Origin: an uncultured Amphritea sp.
Lineage (GTDB): Bacteria > Pseudomonadota > Gammaproteobacteria > Pseudomonadales > Balneatricaceae
Reading direction: 5' to 3'
Assembly: GCF_937127095.1 (NCBI RefSeq)
Contig: NZ_CAKZLP010000040.1
Location: 1-64,000 of the forward strand
Length of the DNA stretch: 64,000 nt
In this document: piece after piece, positions 9,758-20,575 of the stretch
Position numbering within the stretch: the first letter of the stretch is position 1
How the letters are laid out: every line of letters starts with the position of its first letter
Program-made: the position numbers and the translations under genes
The notes under the pieces: model-generated
What the model was told of the DNA's origin: nothing
The model's input: only the letters and a program-made list of their open reading frames with translations
Databases searched by the model: none

Positions 9758-10651
9758 ATGGACACTACAACCCTGGCACTTGCTGAACGTATCTTTCTGA
9801 CCGTGTTTCCGCTGTTTGCGATAGTGTTATGTGGCTATGTTTATGGCCGCTATAAAAAACCAGACATGTCACTGGCGAACCAGCTGAATATGGATATCTT
9901 TGTGCCAGCACTGATCTTCTTCGTGCTGTCAGATAAATCCTTTGATCTGGTGAAATACCAAGCACTGGCAGCAGGTGCTGCGATTGTTATTCTAGGGTCC
10001 GGACTACTGATCTGGCCCCTCTGCAAAATACTCAAAGTAAACCCTAAAACCTTTTTACCACCCATGATGTTCAGCAACAGCGGCAACCTTGGCCTGCCAT
10101 TGATCATACTGGCGTTTGGCGAGCAGGCACTGCCAGCAGCGATTATGCTGTTTATTGTTGAGATGACCCTGCACTTTACCCTGGGCATCTACATGATGGA
10201 CCATCGCACCAAGCCCTGGCGACTGTTGCGTATGCCGATTATTATCGCCACCATTGCAGGCCTGCTCTGGAGTAGTTTGAGCCTGCCTATGCCGGCATCT
10301 ATCTCAACCTCGCTGGATATGCTGGGACAGATCTCCATCCCTCTGCTGCTCTTTACGCTGGGAGTCAGGCTGATCACCGTTGACTTCAGTGCCTGGAGGA
10401 TAGGCGTCACCGGAGCCATTATCAGCCCGGCTATCGGCATTCTGATTGCTTTTGCCGTGCAGCAACTACTGCACCTGGAAGCAGAGCAGTTTGCCTATCT
10501 GATCATCTTCGGCGCACTGCCACCTGCGGTACTCAACTACATCGTAGCTGAACAATATAATCAGGAGCCAAAACAGGTCGCTTCGATTGTGCTGTTGGGT
10601 AATATGGGTTCACTGATCTTTATTCCGCTCACCCTGGTATTCGTGTTATAA
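9758..10651 (+). CDS. AEC (auxin efflux carrier) family permease
   Basis: A 297-residue inner-membrane protein, strongly hydrophobic throughout, of the AEC transporter family. Members export or exchange small organic acids such as malate. Conserved family patches are MDIFVPALIFFVLSDKSF, MFSNSGNLGLPL and the C-terminal GALPPAVLNYIVAEQY. Two five-helix halves are expected from the family. The substrate cannot be assigned. It starts three bases after dtd, so it is probably co-expressed with pip and dtd. Confidence 0.88.
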   Translation: MDTTTLALAERIFLTVFPLFAIVLCGYVYGRYKKPDMSLANQLNMDIFVPALIFFVLSDKSFDLVKYQALAAGAAIVILGSGLLIWPLCKILKVNPKTFLPPMMFSNSGNLGLPLIILAFGEQALPAAIMLFIVEMTLHFTLGIYMMDHRTKPWRLLRMPIIIATIAGLLWSSLSLPMPASISTSLDMLGQISIPLLLFTLGVRLITVDFSAWRIGVTGAIISPAIGILIAFAVQQLLHLEAEQFAYLIIFGALPPAVLNYIVAEQYNQEPKQVASIVLLGNMGSLIFIPLTLVFVL

Positions 10652-10654
10652 AAA

Positions 10655-10674
10655 AGGCTGCCTTACGGCAGCCT
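10655..10674 (-). terminator. Terminator of the comEA-like gene, possibly bidirectional
   Basis: AGGCTGCC and GGCAGCCT enclose a four-base loop. On the minus strand the hairpin is followed by six T residues, fitting the end of the comEA-like gene. It also lies just beyond the AEC gene on the plus strand. Confidence 0.8.
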
Positions 10675-10722
10675 CTACAACTAAAACTTTCTTTCACAGC
10701 AACAACAATAAGTGCCTAAATC

Positions 10723-11004
10723 TTACTGCGGGTCTTCAACCATAATACTCTGCAGGTTTTTAGCCACGGTAGCACTACCGATACCCTTCACGTTAGCCAG
10801 TTCATCCACTGTTTTGAACGGCCCGTTTGTTTCACGGTATTCGACTATCGCTTTCGCCTTTGCCGGCCCTACCCCCTGTAATACCTCGACCAGTTGATCA
10901 GCAGTTGCCGTATTGATATTCACCATCGGCTCTGCATAAGCCCCCAACGGTAAACTCAGACAAAGTAGCAGTAACATCGATTTAAAACACAAAGTCCATT
11001 TCAT
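10723..11004 (-). CDS. ComEA-like helix-hairpin-helix protein
   Basis: A 93-residue protein with an N-terminal signal peptide (about residues 1-24, cleavage near AYA-EP), so it is probably periplasmic. Two helix-hairpin-helix motifs (about 30-90) bear LVEVLQGVGPAKAKAIVEYR and VKGIGSATVAKN, typical of non-sequence-specific DNA binding. Family members bind incoming DNA in natural transformation, but short single-gene versions are very widespread and do not by themselves prove competence. It is flanked by hairpins on both sides and appears to be a single-gene unit. Confidence 0.88.
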   Translation of the reverse strand: MKWTLCFKSMLLLLCLSLPLGAYAEPMVNINTATADQLVEVLQGVGPAKAKAIVEYRETNGPFKTVDELANVKGIGSATVAKNLQSIMVEDPQ

Positions 11005-11025
11005 AGCTATTTCCTTTTGTTAGAG

Positions 11026-11057
11026 ACTATAAAGCCGGTAGACACCGGCTTTATAGT
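11026..11057 (-). terminator. pyrF terminator
   Basis: A perfect 14-base inverted repeat (ACTATAAAGCCGGT / ACCGGCTTTATAGT) with a four-base loop lies 27 bases beyond the pyrF stop. It has no long T-run. Confidence 0.7.
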
Positions 11058-11083
11058 AATAGCACATGACAAAAATGTGACAA

Positions 11084-11791
11084 CTAACGTGCTGCAAGAA
11101 TCTCCTGCTCAATTCGACGTAACGCCTCGACCGGCACTTCAGCCTGCGTGATCGGTCGACCGATCACCAGATGAGTACTACCAGCGCTAATCGCCTCAGC
11201 GGGTGTCATAATCCGCTTCTGATCACCCACCTCAGCATACGCAGGGCGAATTCCCGGCGTCACCAGCTGAAACGTCGGAGAAATGATCTGTCGCAGCGTT
11301 TTTACCTCCTGCGCGGAGCAAACCACACCATCGAGACCGCTGTTCTGAGTCAGCAATGCAAGGCGTTTAACCTGCTCAAGCGGTTCGATATCCAGACCGA
11401 TATCCGCCAGATCCTGTTGCTCCATACTGGTAAGCACAGTCACCGCGATTAACAATGTCTGCGCACCGTTCACCTGATCGAGTTCATTACGGGCAGCTTC
11501 CATCATCCGACGACCACCGGAAGCATGCACATTTACCATCCATACACCCATCTCAGCAGCGGCTCTGACCGCTTTAGCGGTGGTATTGGGGATATCATGA
11601 AATTTGAGATCAAGAAAGACATCAAAGCCTCTGCGGTGCAGCGCTTCAACAACGGCCGGACCGGCACGGGTAAACAGCTCTTTACCGACCTTAACGCGGC
11701 ATTTTTCCGGATCCAGTTGTTCAGCAATCTTCAGGGCAGATATCTGGTCCGGGTAGTCCAGCGCAACAATAACGGGTTTTGTTTCATTCAT
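11084..11791 (-). CDS. pyrF: Orotidine 5'-phosphate decarboxylase
   Basis: A 235-residue TIM-barrel enzyme converting OMP to UMP, the last step of de novo pyrimidine synthesis. The catalytic Asp-Lys-x-x-Asp network region is visible as [10 protein letters not shown], the lysine near the N-terminus as VKVGKELF, and the phosphate-gripper as TPGIRP plus the C-terminal GRPIT. I chose the ATG at 11791 ([15 protein letters not shown]), five codons inside the longest frame, because it fits the family start. It lies downstream of lapB, the usual lapA-lapB-pyrF arrangement. Confidence 0.96.
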   Translation of the reverse strand: MNETKPVIVALDYPDQISALKIAEQLDPEKCRVKVGKELFTRAGPAVVEALHRRGFDVFLDLKFHDIPNTTAKAVRAAAEMGVWMVNVHASGGRRMMEAARNELDQVNGAQTLLIAVTVLTSMEQQDLADIGLDIEPLEQVKRLALLTQNSGLDGVVCSAQEVKTLRQIISPTFQLVTPGIRPAYAEVGDQKRIMTPAEAISAGSTHLVIGRPITQAEVPVEALRRIEQEILAAR

Positions 11792-11823
11792 TCGCTTACA
11801 TCTCATACAGATTCAGATCCGGA

Positions 11824-12999
11824 CTACTCACCCTCAAGTCCCTGGATCGGTTTAGTCGTCCCCCAACTCTGACAGGAGGGACATTGCCAGTGCAGCGACT
11901 TCCCTGAAAAACCACATCGCTGACAATTATATACCGGCTTACTCAATTCCAGCTGCCCCGTCAGGCCGCGCAACACCATCAGGCTTTCATTGGCCCCTTT
12001 TGACGCGTGCGCAATATACAGATCAATCAAACGGTTAAACCCCTTAACAGAGGGGCGATGCTTCAGCTGGTCAGTAATAAACGCACCCGCAGGGTAGGCC
12101 CCCTGCTGTTCCAGTATCCTGCCAGCCAGAGCAAGCATTACGCTGGTTGACGGATACTTATTCAACCACTGCTTCATCAGACGCTCGAAATCAGCCAGCT
12201 GTTTCAGCTCAGCATAGCAACGCTGCAGACGCTTGATGGTTTCAGATAAAAACTGTGGATCTTGGGTAGCAATCCGCTTCAGTTCACTAATCGCACCTTT
12301 CCAGTTCTCCTGCTGAATGGCGATATCTGCCAATAGCAGACTGGCGCGGACACAGCCTTTATCAAAATTCAAAGCGGTATTCAGCTTACCGGTAGCATGG
12401 CGATAACGTTGCTGAGCAATATAACCCTCTGCCAACTCACAGCAATAGTGGCTCAGCTCTACCTCCAGCCCTTCTAACTCAGCGGCGCTCTGCTGCTTAG
12501 CCACCTCAATCGCCTGCCCCCACTCCTTCTCTTTTTCATAGAGTTTTATCAACAGAGCAACAACTTTCTGATGGGTTTCTGCACCGGGACGCTGCGCCCG
12601 AATCTCCAACAGCAGGTTTTCGGCGCGATCAAACAGCCCCACCGCGAAGTAATCCCGTGCCAGCGCCATCTGAATACGCATGAAATCATCACGGCAAAGG
12701 TCTGAGCGGGCTAACAGATTCTGATGGATCTGAATGGCACGCTCGACATCACCTTTCTTACGAAACAGCTTCGCCAGCGCGAGATGAGCAGGAATAGTAT
12801 CGGAATTTATTTCGAGTGCGCGAATAAAGCTCTCAATCGCTTCATCGGTTTTTTCACTCAGAAGGTAATCAAGACCGCGAAAATACTCCTGTTGAAGCGA
12901 GGTTGGCAGAGGTGAATTATTATCCCGCTGGCGACGCCCCAGCAGCCAGCCGATAGCGACCGCCATAAATAGCGGGATAATGAACAGATAGTCATTCAT
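11824..12999 (-). CDS. lapB: Lipopolysaccharide assembly protein B
   Basis: A 391-residue inner-membrane protein that regulates LPS synthesis by promoting FtsH-dependent turnover of LpxC. An N-terminal transmembrane anchor (about 2-20) is followed by TPR repeats through about residue 340 and a C-terminal rubredoxin-like zinc knuckle with CQRCG and CPSC pairs. The layout and length match E. coli LapB/YciM (389). It begins one base after the lapA stop and is likely translationally coupled to it. Confidence 0.95.
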   Translation of the reverse strand: MNDYLFIIPLFMAVAIGWLLGRRQRDNNSPLPTSLQQEYFRGLDYLLSEKTDEAIESFIRALEINSDTIPAHLALAKLFRKKGDVERAIQIHQNLLARSDLCRDDFMRIQMALARDYFAVGLFDRAENLLLEIRAQRPGAETHQKVVALLIKLYEKEKEWGQAIEVAKQQSAAELEGLEVELSHYCCELAEGYIAQQRYRHATGKLNTALNFDKGCVRASLLLADIAIQQENWKGAISELKRIATQDPQFLSETIKRLQRCYAELKQLADFERLMKQWLNKYPSTSVMLALAGRILEQQGAYPAGAFITDQLKHRPSVKGFNRLIDLYIAHASKGANESLMVLRGLTGQLELSKPVYNCQRCGFSGKSLHWQCPSCQSWGTTKPIQGLEGE

Positions 13000-13000
13000 T

Positions 13001-13309
13001 TCAGGAAGTGCGTTTCAAGGATGCAGTACGCAGCTGATCAAGCTCCCTGTCAGCAGAACTAATCTTCCGCTTCGCCGCCTTAAGTTTAAGCTTTAACAGC
13101 ATCACAAACATACTGCTAACCAGAACTCCCGCAATACCACCGACGACAAAGCTGGCCATCAACCAGATCGACAGACTGGCTTCGGGCAGCGTAAAGAAAA
13201 ACATATTAATGCTAACCATCTCGGTATTCAGCGTGGCAAAGGTCCAGCCACAGAACAAAAAGATGATACACAGCGCCAGCACAAGCAGCGTTTTTAACCA
13301 ACGCATCAT
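13001..13309 (-). CDS. lapA: Lipopolysaccharide assembly protein A (DUF1049)
   Basis: A 102-residue small inner-membrane protein with two hydrophobic helices (about 5-27 and 45-70) and a basic C-terminal tail (LKLKLKAAKRKISSADRE) likely in the cytosol as a coiled coil. It is the LapA/YciS partner of LapB. It lies directly upstream of lapB with one base between them, and downstream of ihfB. Confidence 0.93.
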   Translation of the reverse strand: MMRWLKTLLVLALCIIFLFCGWTFATLNTEMVSINMFFFTLPEASLSIWLMASFVVGGIAGVLVSSMFVMLLKLKLKAAKRKISSADRELDQLRTASLKRTS

Positions 13310-13338
13310 TAACCCCTAGATTTAATCAATCCCTTATC

Positions 13339-13644
13339 TTAAGACCGTCCGTTTTTAAGACTGTCATTTACCTGCTCACGCAGTTCCTTACCTGGTTTAA
13401 AATGTGGTACATATTTAGCTTCCAGCGATACTGAATCACCGGTTTTTGGATTACGCCCCACACGTGGCGAACGAAAATGAAGGCTGAAACTACCAAACCC
13501 TCTGATTTCGATACGATCGCCCTGAGCGAGAGACTCAGTCATATGGTCCAGCATTGTTTTAACTGCCAGCTCTACATCTTTAATTGAAAGCTGTTCATTC
13601 TGGTCAATCAAACGCTCGATCAGTTCAGACTTAGTCATGCTCAC
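13339..13644 (-). CDS. ihfB: Integration host factor subunit beta
   Basis: A 101-residue HU/IHF-family DNA-bending protein, the beta half of the IHF heterodimer. The beta-arm with the intercalating proline is seen in [12 protein letters not shown] (about residues 62-73), and the N-terminal dimerisation helices in [11 protein letters not shown]. It is followed by lapA-lapB and preceded by rpsA, the classical rpsA-ihfB order. IHF probably helps sigma-54 promoters such as glnA, though no IHF site was assigned. Confidence 0.96.
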   Translation of the reverse strand: MSMTKSELIERLIDQNEQLSIKDVELAVKTMLDHMTESLAQGDRIEIRGFGSFSLHFRSPRVGRNPKTGDSVSLEAKYVPHFKPGKELREQVNDSLKNGRS

Positions 13645-13707
13645 CCCCTGATATTTGATGGTCTGGTATTTACCACACCTCTCATCAGAAATTATGTATA
13701 TCCGTTG

Positions 13708-15384
13708 CTATTTCTTTTCCAGTTGAGCTCTGATCAGGTCTCCGATAGTCGTCGGCCCCTCAGACTCAACCTGCTGATGCTTAATCGCATCCAGCGCCTG
13801 TTTTTCCTGCCGCTTTTCGACCTGCTTCACCGACAGCGTAATCGTTCGGGTGCGCCGGTCAATATTAACCAGCATCACCTCAATATCCGCTCCGACAGTA
13901 AATACATGGGTCAGATCGTCGATCCGTTCAAATGATGCTTCCTGCACTTTAACCGTGCCCTCGACACCCTCAGCCAGGCCAACCACTAACTGTTTCGGCT
14001 CAACCTGTGTAATTTTACCCTGAACAACCGCGCCTTTGGCATTCGCAGCGGTATACTCAGAAAAAGGATCACTGCCTAACTGCTTAATACCCAGTGAGAT
14101 ACGCTCCCGCTCAGAATCAACCGCCAGAACTACGGCACTGACAGTATCACCTTTACTATAGGCTTTAACCGCCTCTTCACCTTCCTGATCCCAGGACAGG
14201 TCAGACAGATGCACCAGACCATCAATACCGCCATCCAGGCCGATAAATACACCAAAATCGGTAATCGACTTGATCACGCCGGTGATCTCTGTGCCTTTAG
14301 TATAGCGTTCTGCAAAAGCATCCCAGGGATTAGCCTGACACTGTTTCATACCCAGTGATATACGCCTGCGCTGTTCATCAATATCAAGGATCATCACCTC
14401 GACCTGCTCACCCAGCTGTACTACTTTTGAAGGGTGAACATTCTTGTTGGTCCAGTCCATCTCAGATACATGAACCAGCCCCTCGATACCCACCTGAATC
14501 TCGGCAAAACAACCGTAATCGGCAATGTTAGTGACCTTAGCGGATACTTTGGTACCGACCGGATGAGCTGTCTTGAACTCATCCCAGGGATCAGGTGTAA
14601 GTTGCTTCATACCCAGAGAGACGCGACTCTTTTCACGGTCATAGCGCAACACTTTAACATCGATCTCATCGCCGATCGTCAGCATTTCACTCGGATGTTT
14701 GACGCGTTTCCAGGCGATATCGGTAATATGCAGCAAGCCATCCACGCCACCCAGATCGATAAATGCACCATAGTCGGTGAGATTTTTCACAATCCCCTTA
14801 ACCGTCATTCCCTCATTAAGGGTTGCCAGCAATTTATCCCGCTCTGCATTGTATGCGGTTTCCAGGACTGCTCGCCGGGAGACTACGATGTTGTTTCGTT
14901 TGGCATCCAGCTTAACCAGCTTAAATTCAAGCTCTTTGTTTTCTAAATGAGAGGTGTCACGCAGGGGGCGGATATCAACAAGAGAACCCGGCAGGAAGGC
15001 ACTGATAGAGTTAACATCAACGGTGAAACCACCGCGAACCTTACCGGTGATACGTCCGGTAATAATCTCGTCATTTTCAATCGCTTTTTCAAGCACACCC
15101 CAGGATTCAGCACGTTTCGCCTTTTCACGGGAGAGCTGAGTTTCACCAGAACCATCTTCGAGAGACACCAGGGCAACTTTTACCTGATCACCAACAGCGA
15201 TGCTCAGTTTGCCCTCATCATCGAGAAACTGACTTCGAGGGATGACTCCCTCCGACTTCAGTCCGGCATTAACAATGACAAAATCGCCATCAACCGCGAC
15301 AACAGTACCCGTCACAATAGAGCCTGGTTGCATATCCAGCTCTTTCAGGCTCTCTTCAAACAGCTCAGCAAAACTCTCATTCAT
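13708..15384 (-). CDS. rpsA: 30S ribosomal protein S1
   Basis: A 558-residue protein with six S1 OB-fold RNA-binding domains (roughly residues 20-90, 105-175, 190-260, 277-347, 364-434 and 450-520). Repeated motifs such as [21 protein letters not shown] and its variants mark domains 3 to 5. S1 binds mRNA leaders and is needed for most translation initiation. The length is near E. coli S1 (557). It follows cmk by 26 bases, the conserved cmk-rpsA-ihfB order. Confidence 0.98.
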   Translation of the reverse strand: MNESFAELFEESLKELDMQPGSIVTGTVVAVDGDFVIVNAGLKSEGVIPRSQFLDDEGKLSIAVGDQVKVALVSLEDGSGETQLSREKAKRAESWGVLEKAIENDEIITGRITGKVRGGFTVDVNSISAFLPGSLVDIRPLRDTSHLENKELEFKLVKLDAKRNNIVVSRRAVLETAYNAERDKLLATLNEGMTVKGIVKNLTDYGAFIDLGGVDGLLHITDIAWKRVKHPSEMLTIGDEIDVKVLRYDREKSRVSLGMKQLTPDPWDEFKTAHPVGTKVSAKVTNIADYGCFAEIQVGIEGLVHVSEMDWTNKNVHPSKVVQLGEQVEVMILDIDEQRRRISLGMKQCQANPWDAFAERYTKGTEITGVIKSITDFGVFIGLDGGIDGLVHLSDLSWDQEGEEAVKAYSKGDTVSAVVLAVDSERERISLGIKQLGSDPFSEYTAANAKGAVVQGKITQVEPKQLVVGLAEGVEGTVKVQEASFERIDDLTHVFTVGADIEVMLVNIDRRTRTITLSVKQVEKRQEKQALDAIKHQQVESEGPTTIGDLIRAQLEKK

Positions 15385-15410
15385 ACCGGCTAAACCTCAT
15401 TTTTTTGCCG

Positions 15411-16094
15411 TTAACGCAGACCCTTATGTCTCGCCTGATCCAGCACAGATGCTAATACCTCCTCAATACTAAGATGAGTCGTATCAAGGCAGATAGCGTC
15501 TTTTGCAGGCTTGAGAGGCGCTACTTCACGATTCATATCGCGCGCGTCCCGTACCTGAATATCCTCCAATATTGCCTGAAGACTAGCACCGAGCCCCTTA
15601 TTTATCAACTGGTTATAACGGCGGTTTGCCCGTTCTTCAGCACTTGCCGTTAAATATATTTTCAAAGGCGCTTCCGGGAACACTACCGTCCCCATGTCAC
15701 GACCATCCGCAATCAGGCCCGGCTCGGACACAAAGGCCCGCTGGCGCTCAAGCAGCGCATCCCTGACCGAACCAATCGCCGCGATAACAGACGCATCAGA
15801 GCCGCACTCTTCTGTGCGAATAATAGTGGTTACATCTTCGCCCTCCAGAACAATGGAAACCTCATGATGATTAGCAGACGTTTCGAACTGAACATCCAGA
15901 TGTGCCGCCAGCACCACCAATGCACTTTCATCATCCAGTGCCACACCGTGATGCCGTGCAGCCAGGCCTACTAACCGATACAAAGCACCACTATCGAGTA
16001 AATTCCAACCCAACTCACGAGCCAACAGGCTGCAGATAGTGCCTTTCCCTGATCCGCCAGGACCATCAATTGCAATAACCGGGAAATGTCCCAT
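15411..16094 (-). CDS. cmk: Cytidylate kinase
   Basis: A 227-residue P-loop kinase phosphorylating CMP and dCMP. The Walker A sequence [11 protein letters not shown] is at about residues 8-18, [11 protein letters not shown] forms the nucleotide-monophosphate site, and [12 protein letters not shown] is a Cmk signature. The length matches Cmk (225-230). Its ATG lies just one base after the tyrA-aroA stop, indicating tight coupling with the aromatic biosynthesis genes upstream. Confidence 0.97.
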   Translation of the reverse strand: MGHFPVIAIDGPGGSGKGTICSLLARELGWNLLDSGALYRLVGLAARHHGVALDDESALVVLAAHLDVQFETSANHHEVSIVLEGEDVTTIIRTEECGSDASVIAAIGSVRDALLERQRAFVSEPGLIADGRDMGTVVFPEAPLKIYLTASAEERANRRYNQLINKGLGASLQAILEDIQVRDARDMNREVAPLKPAKDAICLDTTHLSIEEVLASVLDQARHKGLR

Positions 16095-16095
16095 G

Positions 16096-18312
16096 TTACT
16101 TCTCCTCTTTGCGAACCCGGATACCTACCTGCTGAGCCAACTCAACAAAGTTTGGAAATGAAGTGGCAACATTGGCACATTCGCGTATTTCAATATTGCC
16201 GGTAGCCCGCAGCGATGCAATGGTAAATGCCATCGCTATACGGTGGTCATCATGGCTTTCAATCACACCGCCACCCATCTCACTGCCACGAATCATAGCA
16301 CCGTCCGGTGTACCTTCGATGTCAGCACCGAGGATTTTCAACCCGTCTACCATCGCCTGAATACGATCACTCTCTTTTACCCGCAGTTCTTCAGCACCGG
16401 TGAGGACTGTTTCACCCTCGGCACAAACTGCTGCGATAAACAATGCGGGAAACTCATCTATCGCCAGGGGTACCTGGTCTTCAGGGATGCGGATACCTTT
16501 CAGCGGGGCATAACGGATACGGATATCAGCCACCGGTTCTCCACCGACTTCCCGTTCGTTCAACAGCTCAAGGTTACTGCCCATCGCCCGCAGAATATTA
16601 ATAACGCCGATACGCGTCGGATTAATGCCGACATGCTCAAGGGTGATATCGGAATCAGGACAGATGGCTGCTGCAACCATAAAGAAGGTTGAGGATGAGA
16701 TATCCGCAGGCACATCGATCTTAGTCGCGGTCAAAGAACCTCCACCGGACAGTGACACTTTATTACCTGCAACATCCACAGAATAACCAAACCCACGTAA
16801 CATACGTTCGGTATGATCTCGCGTCGGTGCCGGTTCAATAACAGTGGTTTCGCCTTCGGCATACAGCCCGGCCAGCATCACGCAGGATTTCACCTGCGCA
16901 CTCGCCATCGGCATCTCATAATTGATCCCTTTCAGGGTCTGTCCGCCTTTGATCTTCACCGGAGGACAGCCATTTTCGCCGGTTTGTACATCTGCACCCA
17001 TCAGACGCAGAGGCTTAGCCACCCGCTCCATTGGACGCTTGCTGAGGGAAGCATCACCACTCAGTTCAGAATCAAATGACTGACCGGCCAGCAAACCGGA
17101 CATCAAACGGATAGTGGTACCGGAGTTACCCACATAAATAGGCCCCGGTGGCTGACGTAAGCCGTTAATACCGACACCATAGATTTTGACTGCGCCCTGA
17201 TGCGGGCCTTCAATAACAACCCCCATATCGCGAAACGCCTGCAAGGTCGCCAGACTGTCTTCGCCTTCAAGAAAGCCAGTAATCTCGGTGATACCATCAG
17301 CCAGAGATCCCAGCATAATGGAGCGGTGTGAGATAGATTTATCGCCAGGAGCCCGAATAGTGCCCTGTACCTGACCACCGGGTTGTGCATAGAATGTAGT
17401 GTCTTTTATCATCATATTATTTTGCGAGTACGCTGAGCCCGATAAAATTTTAGAAAAGTGTTCACGTGCGGCCTTGGCCCGGGTAAAAATACCCAGCATT
17501 GCAAGGCTGTCTTCAGATTCAATCGCTGTACGCAGCCGATTAACACCTGATGTAAATTCATCAATCTTTTGCAGGATCGCCTGCTTGTTTGCCAAACCGA
17601 TGTCATGCCACATCGTCGGATCACTGGCGGCGACACGGGTAAAGTCCCTGAAGCCTCCCGCGGCATAGCGGAAAATATCATTACAATCCTGTTCCTGCGC
17701 CAGCGTATCCACCAGAGAAAACGCCAGTAAGTGGGGCAGATGGCTGGTCGCCGCCAGCACCTCGTCATGCCGATCAACATCCATCTGCAACACCTGAGCA
17801 CCCACTGACTGCCACATCCGGGCGATCAGTGTGACCGCAGCAGGGTCACTTTCAGGCAGCGGCGTAATGATCACTTTATGATGTTCAAACAGTGTTGCAT
17901 CTGCCGCCGCCACACCACTCTTCTCAGACCCTGCGATCGGGTGTCCGGGAATAAAGCGTTTGGGTGTACAACCAAACAGGGCAATGGCTGATCGGACAAC
18001 GTTACCTTTAACGCTACCCACATCTGTAAGAATAGTGTCGGGGCGTAAAACCGGCAAGATTTCTGCCAACACAGACTCAATCGCTTTTACCGGCACCGCC
18101 AGCACAATGACATCCGCCCGGGCAGCTGCCTCGAGAAGGTCTGTCGCCGCTTCCTCAATAATACCGAGACGCAGCGCTGTCTCCAGCTCATCTTTGTCGC
18201 GATCGAAGCCGATCACCGTGCGACAGATGCTTCGCGCACGCAGAGCACTTGCCAGAGAACCACCTATCAGTCCTAAACCAATAACCAGAACCCGTTCAGT
18301 CAAACATCTCAC
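16096..18312 (-). CDS. tyrA-aroA: Fused prephenate dehydrogenase / EPSP synthase
   Basis: A 738-residue bifunctional protein. Residues 1 to about 290 are a prephenate dehydrogenase (tyrosine branch) with the NAD-binding motif [16 protein letters not shown] and [11 protein letters not shown]. Residues about 300-738 are 5-enolpyruvylshikimate-3-phosphate synthase, starting [14 protein letters not shown], with [24 protein letters not shown] and [10 protein letters not shown]. An internal ATG pair at 17412-17415 marks the domain junction. The fusion is known in Pseudomonas and Oceanospirillales. The start overlaps the hisC stop by four bases. Confidence 0.96.
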   Translation of the reverse strand: MRCLTERVLVIGLGLIGGSLASALRARSICRTVIGFDRDKDELETALRLGIIEEAATDLLEAAARADVIVLAVPVKAIESVLAEILPVLRPDTILTDVGSVKGNVVRSAIALFGCTPKRFIPGHPIAGSEKSGVAAADATLFEHHKVIITPLPESDPAAVTLIARMWQSVGAQVLQMDVDRHDEVLAATSHLPHLLAFSLVDTLAQEQDCNDIFRYAAGGFRDFTRVAASDPTMWHDIGLANKQAILQKIDEFTSGVNRLRTAIESEDSLAMLGIFTRAKAAREHFSKILSGSAYSQNNMMIKDTTFYAQPGGQVQGTIRAPGDKSISHRSIMLGSLADGITEITGFLEGEDSLATLQAFRDMGVVIEGPHQGAVKIYGVGINGLRQPPGPIYVGNSGTTIRLMSGLLAGQSFDSELSGDASLSKRPMERVAKPLRLMGADVQTGENGCPPVKIKGGQTLKGINYEMPMASAQVKSCVMLAGLYAEGETTVIEPAPTRDHTERMLRGFGYSVDVAGNKVSLSGGGSLTATKIDVPADISSSTFFMVAAAICPDSDITLEHVGINPTRIGVINILRAMGSNLELLNEREVGGEPVADIRIRYAPLKGIRIPEDQVPLAIDEFPALFIAAVCAEGETVLTGAEELRVKESDRIQAMVDGLKILGADIEGTPDGAMIRGSEMGGGVIESHDDHRIAMAFTIASLRATGNIEIRECANVATSFPNFVELAQQVGIRVRKEEK

Positions 18313-19436
18313 AGTGTATCTGCCTTTCCTGACTGCTGCTTCAATACCCTGGCGAAAGCGGCCAGAAACCGGTTATTTTCGTCTGGCAAGCCGATTGTTA
18401 CCCGCAGATGATTGGGCATCTGATAGTTAGCAACCGGTCTGACGATCACCCCTTCCTGCAGTAATCCGGCATACAACGGCGCTGCGTCACAGCCACAATC
18501 GACGGTAATAAAGTTCCCCACAGAGGGTATCCAGCCAAGTCCCAGCTGGGCAAACCCCTGCTCCAGCTGCTGCATACCGGTACGATTCTGTTCAACACTA
18601 CGCTGCAGATACTCGCTATCGCTGAGCACGGCGGCGGCTGCCTCAAGTGCAGGGATATTGACATTGAAAGGCTGACGTACACGATTCAGCAGATCAGTGA
18701 TCGCCGGAGCAGCCACCGCATAACCGATACGCAAAGCGGCCAGACCAAACGCTTTAGAAAAGGTACGGGCAACCACCAGATTTGGATATTCGTTTTGTAA
18801 CGCCAGACCCGACATGTATTCAGGTTCTGAAACATATTCCAGATAGGCCTCATCAAGCACAACGATAACATTCTCAGGCACTTTCGCCATAAATGCCCGC
18901 ATCGCCTGATCGCTAAACCAGGTGCCGGTCGGATTATTCGGATTAGCCAGAAAGATAACCCGGGTTTTATCGGTCACCGCCGCAGCCATCGCATCAAGAT
19001 CATGGCCCCAGTCCCGTGCCGGAACAACCACTGCACGGGCGCCGGTTGACTGAGCCACCAGCATATAGACAACAAAGGAGTACTCTGAGTAGATAACCTC
19101 ATCACCCGGCAGCAGAAATGTCCGGCCAATCAAATCAAGAACATCATTTGAGCCATTACCCAGGGTAATAGTATTCACACTGATGCCATAGTGATCTGAC
19201 AACGCCTGTTTCAACTTAAAACCACTGGCATCAGGATAGCGACAACTCTCACCCAGGGCCGCCTGAATCGCGGCTATAGCAACCGGACTCGGGCCCTGCG
19301 GGTTTTCATTACTGGCCAGTTTAATACTGTTTTTGATGCCCAGCTCGCGTTCCAGCTCCTCTACCGGCTTACCCGGCTGATAGGGATGAAGCCCCTGGAC
19401 TCCGGGCGTTGCTAACTGATAGAAATCACATGCCAT
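18309..19436 (-). CDS. hisC: Histidinol-phosphate / aromatic aminotransferase
   Basis: A 375-residue fold-type I PLP aminotransferase. Visible motifs are LASNENPQGPSP at the N-terminus, GNGSNDVLDLIGRTF, NPNNPTG, LDEAYLEYV and the PLP lysine in ARTFSKAFGLAALRIGYAV. The family enzyme converts imidazole-acetol phosphate to histidinol phosphate. Its position between pheA and tyrA-aroA suggests that this copy may mainly transaminate prephenate or aromatic keto acids, and such HisC2 forms are common in this operon. That assignment is context-based. Confidence 0.93.
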   Translation of the reverse strand: MACDFYQLATPGVQGLHPYQPGKPVEELERELGIKNSIKLASNENPQGPSPVAIAAIQAALGESCRYPDASGFKLKQALSDHYGISVNTITLGNGSNDVLDLIGRTFLLPGDEVIYSEYSFVVYMLVAQSTGARAVVVPARDWGHDLDAMAAAVTDKTRVIFLANPNNPTGTWFSDQAMRAFMAKVPENVIVVLDEAYLEYVSEPEYMSGLALQNEYPNLVVARTFSKAFGLAALRIGYAVAAPAITDLLNRVRQPFNVNIPALEAAAAVLSDSEYLQRSVEQNRTGMQQLEQGFAQLGLGWIPSVGNFITVDCGCDAAPLYAGLLQEGVIVRPVANYQMPNHLRVTIGLPDENNRFLAAFARVLKQQSGKADTL

Positions 19437-19451
19437 TCATTTTGCTCCAGA

Positions 19452-20552
19452 TCAGAGTACTGCTACCGGGTATGATCCCAACAGTTTTAGTTCCACAGTA
19501 TCAGACTGCAGTTCCTGCAGTACGCCCTGTATATGCTGATTCGCCGCATGCCCTTCAAAATCGATGTAAAACATTGAATGCGAATTCTCGGTGCTTGCGG
19601 GACGGGTTTCAATACCGGTCAGACTGATCTTATGTTTATGAAAATGTTCCAGCAGTTCATACAATGCCCCTGCCTTATCTTTGACCGTCACCAGAATAGA
19701 GGTTTTATCATGGCCGCTTTCCCCCACCTCCTGATCACCAATAATCAGATAGCGGGTACTGTTATCAGACTGGTCATCAATATTCCGGGCAACGACATTC
19801 AGCTGATACAGATCAGCCACCAGATCACTGGCAATCGCCACCGCCGAAGGCCCTTGTTTAATTGCCATTCGGGCCGCTTCAGCGTTACTGTTTACAAGGA
19901 TACGTTCGGCTGAGAGAAAATGGGTGTCCAGCCAGCTGCGGCACTGCGAGAGCGTCTGTTGTGGCAGGTAGATACGGGCGATATTTTCCAGCCCTTCATC
20001 GCCTGAGCGCAACACATGATGATGGATACGCAGACCCACCTCACCGCAGATTTTAAGATTAAAGCGCTTAAACAGATCCAGCGTATGGGTAACCATCCCC
20101 TCGGAAGAGTTTTCGATCGGCACCACACCATAGTGCGCACCACCGGCCTCGACTTCACGAAACACCTCATCATTGCTGTTAAACGGAATGCAGTGGGCGG
20201 AGTGGCCAAAATGTTTGCTGGCAGCCTGCTGGGTAAACGTCCCCTCAGGGCCGAGAAAAGCCACATGCATCGGTTTTTCCAGTGCCAGACAGACTGACAT
20301 AATTTCACGGAATAGCCGGGCTACCTCAAGATCAGCAAGTGGCCCTTCATTGCGTTCCATAACCCGGCGCAGCACCTGCGCTTCCCGTTCAGGGCGATAG
20401 AAAACCGCCTCCTGCGCGCCCTGATACTTCTGCTTGATCTCAGCTACATTCTGCGCGCAGCGGGCACGATCGTTAAGCAATCGATGAATCTGCTTATCGA
20501 TCGAGTCGATCTGATCGCGCACTAGTTTCAGTTCTGATTCCTGATCACTCAT
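19452..20552 (-). CDS. pheA: Bifunctional chorismate mutase / prephenate dehydratase
   Basis: A 366-residue enzyme of the phenylalanine branch. The AroQ chorismate mutase is at about residues 5-90 (LKLVRDQIDSIDKQIHRLLN). Prephenate dehydratase follows at about 95-270 (VAFLGPEGTFTQQAASKHFG, VPIENSSEGMV, DNSTRYLII). A C-terminal ACT domain (about 280-358) contains GALYELLEHFHKHKISLTGI and the phenylalanine-binding IETRPAS motif, so feedback inhibition is expected. It lies 15 bases upstream of hisC and 23 bases after serC. Confidence 0.97.
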   Translation of the reverse strand: MSDQESELKLVRDQIDSIDKQIHRLLNDRARCAQNVAEIKQKYQGAQEAVFYRPEREAQVLRRVMERNEGPLADLEVARLFREIMSVCLALEKPMHVAFLGPEGTFTQQAASKHFGHSAHCIPFNSNDEVFREVEAGGAHYGVVPIENSSEGMVTHTLDLFKRFNLKICGEVGLRIHHHVLRSGDEGLENIARIYLPQQTLSQCRSWLDTHFLSAERILVNSNAEAARMAIKQGPSAVAIASDLVADLYQLNVVARNIDDQSDNSTRYLIIGDQEVGESGHDKTSILVTVKDKAGALYELLEHFHKHKISLTGIETRPASTENSHSMFYIDFEGHAANQHIQGVLQELQSDTVELKLLGSYPVAVL

Positions 20553-20575
20553 CCTTCCGTCCTCTGCTATCGGGC

